This document shows, piece after piece, positions 50,840 to 60,303 of a stretch of 64,000 bases of DNA. Below the pieces are notes generated by a model. It worked only from the letters and a program-made list of their open reading frames with translations, ran no database searches and was not told the DNA's origin. Within the stretch, counting starts at the first letter, position 1, and each line of letters opens with the position of its first letter. The position numbers and the translations under genes are program-made. The stretch is taken from contig NZ_CP009454.1 in assembly GCF_000759475.1 (NCBI RefSeq), positions 2,046,001-2,110,000 on the forward strand, given 5' to 3'. The stretch comes from Pantoea rwandensis (GTDB lineage Bacteria; Pseudomonadota; Gammaproteobacteria; Enterobacterales; Enterobacteriaceae).

Positions 50840-51397
50840 TCAGAAATTCGCTGGGGTGTGCGCACTGACGATGCGACACGGCAGCTCAGACGTATTGGTA
50901 AAACTGTGCGGCAAGCCGGTATCGATCACATAACTCTCGCCACTATAAAGGTGATAACTCTGACCATTGACTACCAGCGTGATTTCCCCTTCCAGCACCG
51001 TGCCGGTCTCCTCGCCAGGGTGACGCAGTTTCTCTCCGGTGCTGGAACCCGGTTCGTAGCGTTCAATCAGCATCGCCAGCGCACGTTTTTCAGCGCCGTT
51101 CTCCACCAGACGCAACGACACGCCGAGGCTGCCGATCTCCACGCACTCTTCCGGACGGACAATAACGCGCGGCGTGCTGTTCACCTTGGGTTCCGAAAAA
51201 AATTCTGACAACGACAAGCCGTACACTTTCAGCAATTTCTGCAAGGTACTCAGCGCTGGGCTGACTTTGTCCTGCTCAATGGTGCTAATGGCACTGTGTG
51301 TGAGTCCTGACAACTCAGCGACGCGACGCTGAGACAATCCCATCTCCTGCCGGATTTGCGATAAACGTCTTCCGGGCGCCAGAGTGGCATCATTCAT
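50840..51397 (-). CDS. puuR: Repressor of putrescine utilisation
   Basis: A 185-residue regulator with an N-terminal HTH_XRE DNA-binding domain (RLSQIRQEMGLSQRRVAELS, about 10-29) and a C-terminal cupin domain with ERYEPGSSTGEKLRHPGEET and GESYVIDTGLPHSFTNTS. In E. coli PuuR represses the puu genes and putrescine releases it. The start MNDATLAPG gives exactly the E. coli length; the longer in-frame extension overlaps puuD. Its ATG overlaps the puuD stop by 4 nt. Confidence 0.93.
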   Translation of the reverse strand: MNDATLAPGRRLSQIRQEMGLSQRRVAELSGLTHSAISTIEQDKVSPALSTLQKLLKVYGLSLSEFFSEPKVNSTPRVIVRPEECVEIGSLGVSLRLVENGAEKRALAMLIERYEPGSSTGEKLRHPGEETGTVLEGEITLVVNGQSYHLYSGESYVIDTGLPHSFTNTSELPCRIVSAHTPANF

Positions 51398-52158
51398 GGC
51401 TGTTTTTCCTTGTGATAACAGACAGCTGCGTGGATAAAAGCCGCAAACAGGCGTTGCGAAACCGGGTCTTGATCGGAGTGCCACTCCGGATGCCACTGCA
51501 CCGCAAGTGCAAACGGGTGCTGACGCAAACTCACTGCTTCAATCAGCCCATCAGGCGCACGTGCTTCAATACGCAACTGCGGGCCGGGTTCGCGGATACC
51601 TTGTCCATGCAGAGAGTTCACGGCAAAGGATTGCGCGCTGCCCAGCAGCTTGCTCAATAAACCTTCCGCTTCAGGCTGCACTTCATGCACCGGCGCGTAT
51701 TGCTGTTCGAGCGGCAGCGCATCATCCTCACGATGTTCCTGAAACTGGTGCGTCATGTGCAGCTGGCGATGCAGGGAACCCCCGTTGGCCACCACCAACT
51801 CCTGCAAGCCCCGACAAATACCCAATATCGGCATTTTTTTACCGATTGCATGAGTGATCAGACCAAATGCGAGGCGATCGCGTGCCGGATCGGCATGTTC
51901 TTCTTTACCCTCTTCGCCATAATGCCAGGGCTCAATATTGCTCGGGCTGCCGGTGAGTAAAATGCCGTCCAGCAGCGTCATACTGTTTTCTAATAGATAA
52001 GGGGCGTGCATCAGTTGATGCGGCAAAGGCAAGGGAACACCACCGGCAAGCACGATGGCATCGAGATACTTATTGTGAACTGTCTGTCCGAGATGGCTGC
52101 CGATGTGGTTCTGACACATCACTACGCCAATCAAGGGTTTGTCAAAAATAATGCCCAT
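51394..52158 (-). CDS. puuD: Gamma-glutamyl-GABA hydrolase
   Basis: Class I glutamine amidotransferase-like hydrolase that frees GABA and glutamate from gamma-glutamyl-GABA. The 254-residue protein has IGVVMCQNH at the start, the nucleophile elbow GICRGLQELVVANGGSLHR (Cys about 114), NSLHGQGIREPG and the catalytic His-Glu in VQWHPEWHSDQD (about 223). GGAG lies 5 nt before the ATG. It is divergent from puuA across a 213-bp control region. Confidence 0.93.
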   Translation of the reverse strand: MGIIFDKPLIGVVMCQNHIGSHLGQTVHNKYLDAIVLAGGVPLPLPHQLMHAPYLLENSMTLLDGILLTGSPSNIEPWHYGEEGKEEHADPARDRLAFGLITHAIGKKMPILGICRGLQELVVANGGSLHRQLHMTHQFQEHREDDALPLEQQYAPVHEVQPEAEGLLSKLLGSAQSFAVNSLHGQGIREPGPQLRIEARAPDGLIEAVSLRQHPFALAVQWHPEWHSDQDPVSQRLFAAFIHAAVCYHKEKQP

Positions 52159-52220
52159 AACGTCTCCGCGTTGCTGTTCAATATTTTCACCGTTTTTGCG
52201 CGTCCGGCCTAAAAAGTGTG

Positions 52221-52235
52221 CAATATATTGTCAAT
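52221..52235. promoter_or_regulatory. Candidate PuuR operator between puuD and puuA
   Basis: CAATATATTGTCAAT resembles the centre of the PuuR site reported for E. coli (a CAATATATTG core flanked by GAC/GTC-like bases), as I remember it. It lies in the divergent puuD-puuA promoter region, where a PuuR operator is expected. Confidence 0.45.
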
Positions 52236-52371
52236 CTAGCAACCGTCTGTTCGTTCTTCCAACAGATTTGTTACATTTGCACACTTTTTGCGTTAGCGCT
52301 ATGTTAGAGGAGTGGCTGTTATTTTGAGCATTGCGCGAACCAATACTAAACGGTAAAGGGCGGGTGGGAAC

Positions 52372-53787
52372 ATGACGAACCTCGTAGAAGTAGAAGACTT
52401 CACGCGGCACAGTGAAGAGAAACGAACAAGCGCGTTCCAGCTGGAGGTCAAAACCTGGCTGGAACGCCATCCTGAAACGCAGTATGTCGATATTCTTCTG
52501 AATGATTTAAATGGGGTATTTCGCGGAAAGCGCATTCCCATCGCTGCATTGGCAAAACTGGAAAAAGGGTGTTACTTCCCGGCCTCGGTTTTCGCCATGG
52601 ATATCCTCGGTAATACCGTCGAAGAAGCCGGACTCGGACAGTCCCTGGGTGAACCCGACAACCTCTGCATCCCGGTTCCCGGAACCTTAATTCCCTCTGC
52701 CGCCGATCCTGAACGCATTGCGCAACTGCTGCTCACGATGTGTAACCAAGATGGCACTCCCTTTGACGTTGAACCCCGCAATGTCCTCAACCGCTTGTGG
52801 CAGCAACTGCGCAATCGAGGGCTATTCCCGGTGGTAGCGGTAGAGCTGGAGTTCTATCTGGTGGATAAAAAGCGCGATGCGGAAGGCTATATCCAGCCAC
52901 CCTGTGCACCGGGCAGCGACGAACGCAATATGCAGAGTCAGGTTTATTCGGTCGATAATCTCGACCACTTTGCGGATGTTTTGCGTGAAATCGACGATAT
53001 TGCAAAACAGCAGGGCATTCCTGCTGATGGCGCGCTGGCGGAAGCTTCGCCGGGCCAGTTTGAGATCAATCTGCATCACACTCGTGATGTATTAAAAGCC
53101 TGCGATCATGCCATTTTGCTCAAACGTCTGGTGCGCCAGGTGGCGGAAAATCACGGCATGACGGCGACCTTTATGGCCAAGCCCTATGAGGAGTATGCGG
53201 GCAGTGGCATGCATGTGCACATCAGCATGCTGGACGCCGCCGATCACAACGCTTTCTCACTCGACGACGGCAGCGACTCGCCGCTGTTAAAACGCGCGTT
53301 AGCCGGGATGATCGATTTAATGCCCGCTTCAATGGCGCTGCTGGCACCGAACGTGAACGCTTATCGCCGCTTCTTGCCTGAGGCTTACGTGCCCTTGCAG
53401 GCTTCATGGGGACACAACAATCGCACCGTTGCTCTACGCATTCCCTGTGGCGATGTGGATAACCATCGCGTGGAGTATCGTGTAGCCGGCGCGGATGCAA
53501 ATCCTTACCTGGTAGTGTCAACAATTCTTGCCGGTATTTTGCACGGCCTGGATAATCAGCTACCTTTACCGCATGCAGTGCAGGGCAATGGACATGAGGC
53601 GGAAGGGCTGCCATTACCGGTCCGCCAGAGTGATGCGCTGTATGAATTTGAAAATAGCTACCCACTGCAAAAACTGCTGGGCGAGCATTTCAGCGGTGTG
53701 TGGCACAGCTGCAAACAGAACGAGTTAATGCAGTTTGAACGCCTTATCACCGCCACGGAAATTGACTGGATGCTGAAGAACGCCTGA
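52372..53787 (+). CDS. puuA: Gamma-glutamylputrescine synthetase
   Basis: Glutamine-synthetase-type ligase that joins glutamate to putrescine with ATP, first step of the Puu pathway. The 471-residue protein shows YVDILLNDLNGVFRGKRIP (about 37-55), VVAVELEFYLVDK with metal-ligand Glu (about 155-167), EASPGQFEINLHHT (about 223-236), GSGMHVHISMLD (about 279-290) and the substrate-binding NVNAYRRFLPEAYVP (about 326-340). It is divergent from puuD and ends before a strong terminator. An N-terminal extension of about 35 residues before the synthetase domain is like that of other PuuA proteins. Confidence 0.93.
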   Translation: MTNLVEVEDFTRHSEEKRTSAFQLEVKTWLERHPETQYVDILLNDLNGVFRGKRIPIAALAKLEKGCYFPASVFAMDILGNTVEEAGLGQSLGEPDNLCIPVPGTLIPSAADPERIAQLLLTMCNQDGTPFDVEPRNVLNRLWQQLRNRGLFPVVAVELEFYLVDKKRDAEGYIQPPCAPGSDERNMQSQVYSVDNLDHFADVLREIDDIAKQQGIPADGALAEASPGQFEINLHHTRDVLKACDHAILLKRLVRQVAENHGMTATFMAKPYEEYAGSGMHVHISMLDAADHNAFSLDDGSDSPLLKRALAGMIDLMPASMALLAPNVNAYRRFLPEAYVPLQASWGHNNRTVALRIPCGDVDNHRVEYRVAGADANPYLVVSTILAGILHGLDNQLPLPHAVQGNGHEAEGLPLPVRQSDALYEFENSYPLQKLLGEHFSGVWHSCKQNELMQFERLITATEIDWMLKNA

Positions 53788-53865
53788 CCTGCAGAAGAAT
53801 TTCGCTAACGTCTTGTGCCGATGGCATAAGTTGGGGCAGAATACGTCCCCTGCAAAATACGAAAC

Positions 53866-53898
53866 ATAACCGACGCTTATACCGTCGGTTATTTTTTT
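53866..53898 (+). terminator. Intrinsic terminator after puuA
   Basis: ATAACCGACG and CGTCGGTTAT form a 10-bp stem with a 7-nt loop, and the descending arm runs into a stretch of seven T. It lies about 80 nt past the puuA stop. Confidence 0.9.
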
Positions 53899-53997
53899 GC
53901 AGATAGCAGTACACACACAAATTACCGAGGCCGGACATGCATCCGGATAGATAGATACTGACAACACGCTTGGGCGTGAGATTTGAGGAAAACAAAG

Positions 53998-54156
53998 ATG
54001 GGGCTGTTTACAATTGCACCAGCGCAAGCTGGTTCTCGCTTTCGTGATGATTACGGCGCGGCGACAATCGCAAACACTAATATCACTTCTCACTGCAGCA
54101 CGTTGCGCAGTATCCCGCAGATCACCTCTGTTGGGGGCCTGAACAATGTCGCTTAA
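53998..54156 (+). CDS. 52-aa upstream ORF overlapping the plaP start
   Basis: An ATG frame with a strong ribosome-binding site (GAGGA, 8 nt upstream) encodes 52 residues beginning [10 protein letters not shown] and ending VGGLNNVA. Its last codons overlap the plaP start by 11 nt in another frame. I know no family match. The arrangement fits a regulatory leader peptide coupled to plaP translation. A chance ORF is possible, but the ribosome-binding site here is better than that directly before plaP. Confidence 0.5.
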   Translation: MGLFTIAPAQAGSRFRDDYGAATIANTNITSHCSTLRSIPQITSVGGLNNVA

Positions 54157-55501
54157 CACCTCCGCACCACAGCGTGCACACCTGAAAAAATCCCTGACTC
54201 TGATCCCGGTTGTCATGATGGGCCTGGCGTATATGCAGCCAATGACCCTGTTTGATACTTTCGGTATCGTCTCTGGATTGACCGACGGCCACGTCGCCAC
54301 CGCTTATGCTTTCGCGCTGATCGCGATACTGTTTACTGCCGTGAGCTACGGCAAGCTGGTACGCCGCTTCCCATCTGCGGGCTCCGCTTACACCTATGCT
54401 CAGAAGGCTATCAGTCCGCATGTCGGCTTTATGGTGGGCTGGTCATCACTGCTGGACTATTTGTTCATGCCGATGATCAACATCCTGCTGGCGAAAAGCT
54501 ACTTTGAGACGCTGGTGCCGGGCATTCCATCGTGGATTTTCGTGGTGTTGCTGGTGGCCTTTATGACCATCTCTAACCTCCGTGGTATCAAAACCGTTGC
54601 CAACTTCAACAGCGTGATCGTCGTGCTGCAAGTGGTCGTGATGGTGGTGATTACCGGCATGGTGGTTTACGGTGTGGCGCACGGTGTTGGCGCAGGAACC
54701 CTGACCAGCAGCAAGCCTTTCTGGTCTGAGAATGCTCACGTAGTGCCGATGATTACCGGTGCGACAATTCTGTGCTTCTCGTTCCTCGGCTTTGATGGCA
54801 TCAGTTCGCTGTCAGAAGAGACCAAAGATGCAGAACGTACCATCCCGCGCGCGATTTTCCTGACCGCGCTGATCGGTGGTGTGATCTTTATCGGTGTGTC
54901 TTACTTCCTGCAGTTGTACTTCCCGGACATCTCGCGTTTCCAGAATCCGGACTCTTCACAGCCTGAAATCATGCTGTTTGTAGCGGGTAAAGCGCTGCAG
55001 ATTGGCATCCTGATTTTCTCTGTGGTCACCGTGCTGGCGTCTGGTATGGCCGCACACGCAGGCGTTTCTCGTCTGATGTACGTGATGGGCCGTGATGGCG
55101 TGTTCCCGCAGCGTTTCTTTGGCTTCGTGCATCCGAAATACCGCACGCCATCACTGAACGTGCTGTTGGTAGGCGCTGTGGCACTGCTGGCGATTAACTT
55201 CGACCTGGTCACGGCGACTGCGCTGATTAACTTCGGTGCGCTGGTGGCATTCACCTTCGTCAACCTCTCAGTGATTGCGCAGTTCTGGATCCGTGAAAAG
55301 CGTAACAAGACGCTGAAAGATCACCTCAACTATCTGGTGTTACCAGTGATGGGTGCTTTAACAGTGGGTGCCTTGTGGATCAACCTGGAAGAGACCTCGA
55401 TGGTACTCGGCCTGGTGTGGGCAGCGGTCGGTATTATTTACCTGGCGTTTGTTACTCGCACCTTCCGCAATCCGGTTCCGCAGTTCAGCGAGGAAGTGTA
55501 A
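54146..55501 (+). CDS. plaP: Low-affinity putrescine importer
   Basis: APC-superfamily permease of 451 residues with about 12 transmembrane helices, importing putrescine by proton symport. The text [20 protein letters not shown] (about 19-38) and [20 protein letters not shown] match my memory of E. coli PlaP (YeeF) almost exactly, more closely than Puu[21 protein letters not shown] (about 213-232) is the conserved cytoplasmic loop of polyamine APC transporters. It is near the puu genes but transcribed apart, since a terminator follows puuA. In E. coli plaP also lies close to yeeZ and the his operon. Confidence 0.93.
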   Translation: MSLNTSAPQRAHLKKSLTLIPVVMMGLAYMQPMTLFDTFGIVSGLTDGHVATAYAFALIAILFTAVSYGKLVRRFPSAGSAYTYAQKAISPHVGFMVGWSSLLDYLFMPMINILLAKSYFETLVPGIPSWIFVVLLVAFMTISNLRGIKTVANFNSVIVVLQVVVMVVITGMVVYGVAHGVGAGTLTSSKPFWSENAHVVPMITGATILCFSFLGFDGISSLSEETKDAERTIPRAIFLTALIGGVIFIGVSYFLQLYFPDISRFQNPDSSQPEIMLFVAGKALQIGILIFSVVTVLASGMAAHAGVSRLMYVMGRDGVFPQRFFGFVHPKYRTPSLNVLLVGAVALLAINFDLVTATALINFGALVAFTFVNLSVIAQFWIREKRNKTLKDHLNYLVLPVMGALTVGALWINLEETSMVLGLVWAAVGIIYLAFVTRTFRNPVPQFSEEV

Positions 55502-55547
55502 TTTTCGCTGCGCAATGCGTAGCGGATAAAGACTTCATGTTGTATGC

Positions 55548-55574
55548 AAAAGGTCGCCATATTGGCGACCTTTT
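55548..55574. terminator. Bidirectional terminator between plaP and ygbI
   Basis: AAAAGGTCGCCA and TGGCGACCTTTT form a 12-bp stem with a 3-nt loop. T-runs occur on both strands (TTTTGCTTTT on plus; TTTTGC on minus after the opposite arm), and the flanking genes converge. Confidence 0.9.
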
Positions 55575-55592
55575 GCTTTTATCCCGGCACAT

Positions 55593-56354
55593 TCAACCCG
55601 CCAGCACCAACTCCCAACTCCCCGCACTCAGCGTTTCACGTCCCGCTTTACTTAATTCTGAATCGGTCACCAGGGTATCAAAGCGCTCCAGCGGCAACGC
55701 CAGATGCGTGGCAATCTTGTTGTATTTCGAACTGTCGCTCAGCAGCACGCGTTTACTGCTGACATCGCTGGCCGCCAGCTTGACTGGCACCTTATCTTCA
55801 TCCGGTGTAAACAACCCACGTGGCCCCCAGCAGGAGGCAGAAATAAACGCGATATCAATCGCCAGCATGCGCAGACTTCTCGCCGCCGCTTCACCCACGC
55901 TGGAACGATTCTCACGGCATACGGTGCCGCCAGTGTGAATCAGTTTGCAGCCGCTGCTCTCCATTAATAAACGGGCGATCACGAAATCATTGGTGACCAC
56001 CAGCAAATCGTCGCGCTCGACTAACTCACGGGCCAGCGCCAGCGTCGTGGTGCCTGCATCGAGATAAATGCAGCTGTTGCGTGGGATGTGGCGCGCGGCA
56101 AACTGACCAATCGCCATCTTTTCACTGCTGTACATGCTGGTTTTCGCCAGATGTGATGGCTCGGCCGCCAGTCGATCGGCCGAGCGCACGCCACCCGATA
56201 CCGACAGCACGGCACCTTGCTCTTCCAGCTTCTGCACATCGCGACGAATGGTCATGTGTGAAACGCCCAAGCGCTCGGTTAGCTCGACAATGCTCACCAC
56301 GCCGCGTTCGGCAACCAGCGCTAAAATTTGTTGATGACGTTCTACCGGAATCAC
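55593..56354 (-). CDS. ygbI: DeoR-family transcriptional regulator YgbI
   Basis: A 253-residue DeoR-type regulator. The N-terminal winged helix reads ERHQQILALVAERGVVSIVE and LGVSHMTIRRDVQKLEEQGA (about 29-48), the latter being the recognition helix signature. The C-terminal sugar-phosphate-binding domain shows YLDAGTTTLALARELV (about 97) and LIHTGGTVCRENRSSVG. It is divergent from ltnD and probably controls the tetronate operon, with a phosphorylated intermediate as effector; that is inferred from position and family. Confidence 0.9.
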   Translation of the reverse strand: MIPVERHQQILALVAERGVVSIVELTERLGVSHMTIRRDVQKLEEQGAVLSVSGGVRSADRLAAEPSHLAKTSMYSSEKMAIGQFAARHIPRNSCIYLDAGTTTLALARELVERDDLLVVTNDFVIARLLMESSGCKLIHTGGTVCRENRSSVGEAAARSLRMLAIDIAFISASCWGPRGLFTPDEDKVPVKLAASDVSSKRVLLSDSSKYNKIATHLALPLERFDTLVTDSELSKAGRETLSAGSWELVLAG

Positions 56355-56522
56355 ATCGATCTCCCTGAATTACCAATTTTTCACATTGTAAGGCATCAAT
56401 TCACAGCCTGCAGCACAAATTATCCCAGAGAAATGTTAGCAAATACCCCGCCATACTGGGCGTTCCCGTGGGGATGCAGGGGTGTGAATCGATGTTATAC
56501 GTTGTGCGTGTAAGTTAATTTT

Positions 56523-56538
56523 TGTGATTTACCGCACG
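56523..56538 (+). promoter_or_regulatory. Possible CRP site upstream of ltnD
   Basis: TGTGATTTACCGCACG keeps the left half-site TGTGA of the CRP consensus, but the right half GCACG matches TCACA at three of five bases. A CRP site would suit a catabolic operon in the 259-bp divergent region. This is a weak sequence call. Confidence 0.3.
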
Positions 56539-56613
56539 TTTCTCCGCCAGTAACTGCGGCAGAATTAACACCATTGAACAAAATATCACTTAAATTAACA
56601 GCGGAGGTGTGCT

Positions 56614-57522
56614 GTGTCAGCAACCGTGAATAACATTGGCGTCATTGGTTTGGGTTCCATGGGCATGGGCGCAGCGCAGTCCTGTATTCGCGCTGGATTG
56701 AACACCTGGGGCGTTGATTTAAATCCGCAGGCGCTAGAAACCCTGCGTCAGGCGGGTGCGCGCGATGCACAGACTTCCGCTGCCAGCTTCGCCGCAGAGT
56801 TAGATGCCGTGCTGCTGCTGGTGGTCAACGCTGCGCAGGTCAAAGCGATTCTGTTTGGCGAAACCGGTCTGGCGGCACAACTCAAGCCGGGCACCGTAGT
56901 GATGGTCTCTTCTACCATTTCTTCGCAGGATGCCCAGGCGATTGAACAGCAGCTGGCGCAACATCAACTGCTGATGCTGGATGCGCCGGTCTCAGGCGGC
57001 GCAGCAAAAGCGGCGGTCGGCGAGATGACCGTGATGGCGTCCGGCAGCGATAAAGCCTTTGCCCTGCTGAAGCCGGTACTGGATGCGGTTGCCGCCAAAG
57101 TGTATCGCGTGGGCAGCGAAATTGGCCTGGGATCAACGGTGAAAATCATTCACCAGCTGCTGGCGGGTGTTCATATTGCGGTAGGCGCTGAAGCGATGGC
57201 GCTGGCTGCGCGCGCAGGCATCCCACTCGACACCATGTACGACGTGGTCACCAACGCCGCGGGTAACTCGTGGATGTTTGAGAACCGCATGCGTCATGTG
57301 GTGGACGGTGACTACTCACCGAAATCCGCCGTCGATATCTTTGTGAAAGATCTTAACCTGGTCGCCGATACGGCAAAATCGTTGCATTTCCCGCTGCCGC
57401 TCGCTTCCACCGCACTCAACATGTTTACCGAAGCGAGTAATGCAGGCCACGGCCGCGAAGACGACAGCGCAGTCATCAAGATTTTCAGCGGCATCACGCT
57501 GCCAGCGTCGAAGGAGAAGTAA
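56614..57522 (+). CDS. ltnD: L-threonate dehydrogenase
   Basis: Also known as ygbJ. Beta-hydroxyacid dehydrogenase of 302 residues that oxidises a four-carbon sugar acid (L-threonate in E. coli and relatives) to 2-oxo-tetronate. It has the NAD-binding IGVIGLGSMGMGAAQSC (about 8-24), the substrate motif DAPVSGGAAKAAVG (about 124-137) and the catalytic Lys in GLGSTVKIIHQLL (about 171-183). The start is GTG with GGAGG 6 nt upstream. It is first of a five-gene catabolic operon. Confidence 0.93.
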   Translation: MSATVNNIGVIGLGSMGMGAAQSCIRAGLNTWGVDLNPQALETLRQAGARDAQTSAASFAAELDAVLLLVVNAAQVKAILFGETGLAAQLKPGTVVMVSSTISSQDAQAIEQQLAQHQLLMLDAPVSGGAAKAAVGEMTVMASGSDKAFALLKPVLDAVAAKVYRVGSEIGLGSTVKIIHQLLAGVHIAVGAEAMALAARAGIPLDTMYDVVTNAAGNSWMFENRMRHVVDGDYSPKSAVDIFVKDLNLVADTAKSLHFPLPLASTALNMFTEASNAGHGREDDSAVIKIFSGITLPASKEK

Positions 57523-57524
57523 CC

Positions 57525-58784
57525 ATGCGTTTAGGCGTGATTGCAGACGACTTTACCGGTGCAACGGACATCGCCAGCTTCCTGGTGCAAAACGGTTTGC
57601 CCACGATTCAGTTCAACGGCGTGCCTCAAAGTCATGACGATGTGAGCGCGCAGGCGATTGTCATTAGCCTGAAGTCACGCTCTTGCCCGGCGAAGCAGGC
57701 GATTGATCAGTCACTGGCGGCGCTCGCCTGGCTGCAACAGCAAGGCTGCGATCGATTCTATTTCAAATACTGCTCGACCTTCGACAGCACCGAACACGGC
57801 AATATCGGCCCGGTGACCGATGCACTGCTGGCCGCACTGGGGGAAACGCAGACGGTGATCTCCCCAGCGCTGCCAGTGAATGGCCGCACGGTGTATCAGG
57901 GCTATCTGTTTGTTGCCGACCAGCTGCTGTCTGAATCGGGCATGCGTCATCATCCGGTGACACCAATGACCGACAGCAATCTGGTGCGTCTGATGACACG
58001 CCAGGCGAAAGGGCAGGCGGCGGTGATCAATGCTGCACAGTTGGATAAAGGCGCTGCAGAGGTGCGTGAACAGCTGAATGTGCTGAAAGCACAGGGCATC
58101 AACTATGTGGTGCTGGATGCACTCAACGAACAGCATCTGTTGACACAAGGTGAAGCCCTGAAAGAGACAGTACTGGTCACCGGCGGTTCAGGTCTGGCGA
58201 TTGGTATCGCACGCGCCTGGGCCACCCAGCAGCAAAACAGCGATGCCGAGCAAGCGGGTCGTCCACAAGGCGAACGTGCAGTGGTGATTTCTGGCTCTTG
58301 CTCGCAGATGACCAATCGTCAGGTGCAGGCCTATCGCCAGCAAGCGCCATCGCACGAGGTGTTGGTAGAGCGCTGCCTCGACGATGCGCAAGGTTACGCG
58401 CAGGAGCTGTGTGATTGGGTGGCAGCGAATAACGAGCAGCCTTTGGCACCACTGCTGTTTGCCACCGCGGATGCACAGCAATTGCAGGCAATCCAGCAGC
58501 AATATGGCGCAGCACGCAGCAGCGAAGCGGTTGAGCACTTGTTTGCCGCCGTCACCCGTGAGCTGAAATCACGCGGCTGGCAGCGTTTTATCGTCGCCGG
58601 GGGTGAAACCTCTGGCGTGGTGGCACAGAGCCTGGGCGTAACGGCGTTCCATATCGGCCCGATGATCTCCCCTGGGGTGCCGTGGGTGCGCGACATCCAG
58701 CAGCCGCTATCGCTGGCCCTGAAGTCGGGCAACTTTGGTGACGAACAATTCTTTGCCCGCGCACAAACGGAGTTTTCAGCATGA
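57525..58784 (+). CDS. otnK: 3-oxo-tetronate kinase
   Basis: Also known as ygbK. Kinase of 419 residues with the two-domain DUF1537 fold that makes 3-oxo-tetronate 4-phosphate with ATP. The N-terminal domain opens LGVIADDFTGATDIASFLVQ (2-21) and has FKYCSTFDSTEHGNIGP. The C-terminal nucleotide domain contains FIVAGGETSGVVAQSLGV (about 356-373) and PMISPGVPWV. Two nt separate it from ltnD and it overlaps otnC by 4 nt. Confidence 0.94.
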   Translation: MRLGVIADDFTGATDIASFLVQNGLPTIQFNGVPQSHDDVSAQAIVISLKSRSCPAKQAIDQSLAALAWLQQQGCDRFYFKYCSTFDSTEHGNIGPVTDALLAALGETQTVISPALPVNGRTVYQGYLFVADQLLSESGMRHHPVTPMTDSNLVRLMTRQAKGQAAVINAAQLDKGAAEVREQLNVLKAQGINYVVLDALNEQHLLTQGEALKETVLVTGGSGLAIGIARAWATQQQNSDAEQAGRPQGERAVVISGSCSQMTNRQVQAYRQQAPSHEVLVERCLDDAQGYAQELCDWVAANNEQPLAPLLFATADAQQLQAIQQQYGAARSSEAVEHLFAAVTRELKSRGWQRFIVAGGETSGVVAQSLGVTAFHIGPMISPGVPWVRDIQQPLSLALKSGNFGDEQFFARAQTEFSA

Positions 58785-59407
58785 CCGAACAACAAGCACG
58801 CGAAGAGATGGTGCAACTGGGCGCGTCCTTCTTCCAGCGCGGATACGCCACCGGTTCAGCCGGCAATCTTTCACTGTTGCTGGAAGATGGCAATCTGCTG
58901 GCGACACCCACCGGTTCTTGCCTTGGCGAATTGCAGGCCGACCGCCTGTCAAAAGTGACGATGCAGGGCGAGTGGATTTCCGGTGACAAGCCTTCTAAGG
59001 AAGTGGCGTTTCACCGCGCGCTTTATCTGAACAATCCCGCCTGCAAAGCGGTGGTGCACCTGCACAGTCACTATCTGACCGCGCTTTCGTGCCTCAACGA
59101 TCTCGACAGCGAAAACTGCATTCGCCCGTTCACGCCCTATGTGGTGATGCGCGTGGGCGATGTGCCCGTGGTGCCGTATTACAAACCGGGTGACGATCGC
59201 CTGGCCGAAGATCTTGCGCAGCTCGCGCCACGTTACAACGCTTTTCTGCTGGCCAATCACGGTCCAGTGGTGGTCGGAAAATCGTTGCGAGAAGCGGCCA
59301 ATAACACTGAAGAACTGGAAGAGACCGCGCGTCTGATGTTCACGCTCGGCGACCGCTCAATTCGCTATCTTACCGATAGCGAAGTGGCGGAATTGAGGAA
59401 TTACTGA
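58781..59407 (+). CDS. otnC: 3-oxo-tetronate 4-phosphate decarboxylase
   Basis: Also known as ygbL. Class II aldolase-like enzyme of 208 residues that decarboxylates 3-oxo-tetronate 4-phosphate to dihydroxyacetone phosphate. The metal ligands are seen in [15 protein letters not shown] (about 90-104) and ANHGPVVVG (about 160-168). [12 protein letters not shown] (about 27-38) is the phosphate-binding turn. It overlaps otnK (4 nt) and otnI (1 nt), consistent with one translation unit. Confidence 0.94.
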   Translation: MTEQQAREEMVQLGASFFQRGYATGSAGNLSLLLEDGNLLATPTGSCLGELQADRLSKVTMQGEWISGDKPSKEVAFHRALYLNNPACKAVVHLHSHYLTALSCLNDLDSENCIRPFTPYVVMRVGDVPVVPYYKPGDDRLAEDLAQLAPRYNAFLLANHGPVVVGKSLREAANNTEELEETARLMFTLGDRSIRYLTDSEVAELRNY

Positions 59408-60186
59408 TGCCTAAGTTTGCAGCCAATTTATCTACGCAGTTCGGCGAATTACCCTTTATTGAACGCTTTGCCGCAGCGGCTAACGCCGGTTTCCGTGCGG
59501 TGGAGTTCCTGTTCCCGTACGACTATCCGGCTGAGGTGATCAACGCTGAGCTGGAGAAACATCAACTGGAGCTGGTGCTGTTCAACACGGCTGCCGGGAA
59601 TGTGCAGGCGGGTGAGTGGGGCGTGTCGGCAATTCCAGGACGTGAAGACGAAGCGCGTGCCGATATCGATCGTGCGCTGGAATATGCGCTGGCGCTCAAC
59701 TGCCCACAGGTGCATGTGATGGCGGCAACGGTGCCTGAAGGTGCCGACCACGCTGCATACCAAGAGACCTTCGTGCGTAATATGCACTACGCTGCTGAGC
59801 GTTTTGCGCCACACGGTATTCGCCTGCTGCTGGAAGCGCTCAATCCAGTGACGAAACCGAATTACCTCTACTCCAGCCAGTATCAAACGCTGGCAATGAT
59901 GGAACGGATCGATCGTCCTAACGTGTTTACGCAGTTGGATCTGTTCCATGCGCAATTGGTAGACGGCAACCTCAGTCATCTGATTCGCGAGTACGCCGGG
60001 CGTTATCGCCATATTCAGATCGCTTCTGCGCCGCATCGTCACGAACCAGACGAAGGCGAGATCAACTATCCGTACCTGTTTAACCTGCTGGATGAAGTGG
60101 GCTACGACGGTTGGGTCGGCTGCGAATACTTCCCACGCGGTCGCACCGAAGCGGGCCTCGGCTGGTTCGCACCGTACGCAAAATAA
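59407..60186 (+). CDS. otnI: 2-oxo-tetronate isomerase
   Basis: Also known as ygbM. Hydroxypyruvate-isomerase-like TIM barrel of 259 residues that converts 2-oxo- to 3-oxo-tetronate, feeding OtnK. Seen are [19 protein letters not shown] at the start, [15 protein letters not shown] (about 32-46), [14 protein letters not shown] with metal-ligand Glu (about 141-154), QLDLFHAQ (about 178) and GCEYFPRG with the second Glu (about 238). It starts within the otnC stop codon. Confidence 0.93.
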   Translation: MPKFAANLSTQFGELPFIERFAAAANAGFRAVEFLFPYDYPAEVINAELEKHQLELVLFNTAAGNVQAGEWGVSAIPGREDEARADIDRALEYALALNCPQVHVMAATVPEGADHAAYQETFVRNMHYAAERFAPHGIRLLLEALNPVTKPNYLYSSQYQTLAMMERIDRPNVFTQLDLFHAQLVDGNLSHLIREYAGRYRHIQIASAPHRHEPDEGEINYPYLFNLLDEVGYDGWVGCEYFPRGRTEAGLGWFAPYAK

Positions 60187-60303
60187 CTTTTTTGTACCGA
60201 CCTGCACAGGGCCTTTACGCCCTGTGCGGGGAAAAATTGCCTGAAGCCGTCAATACCAGAGAAAGCTGTACCCAAAATATACTAATATAATTAGAGGTTT
60301 ATC

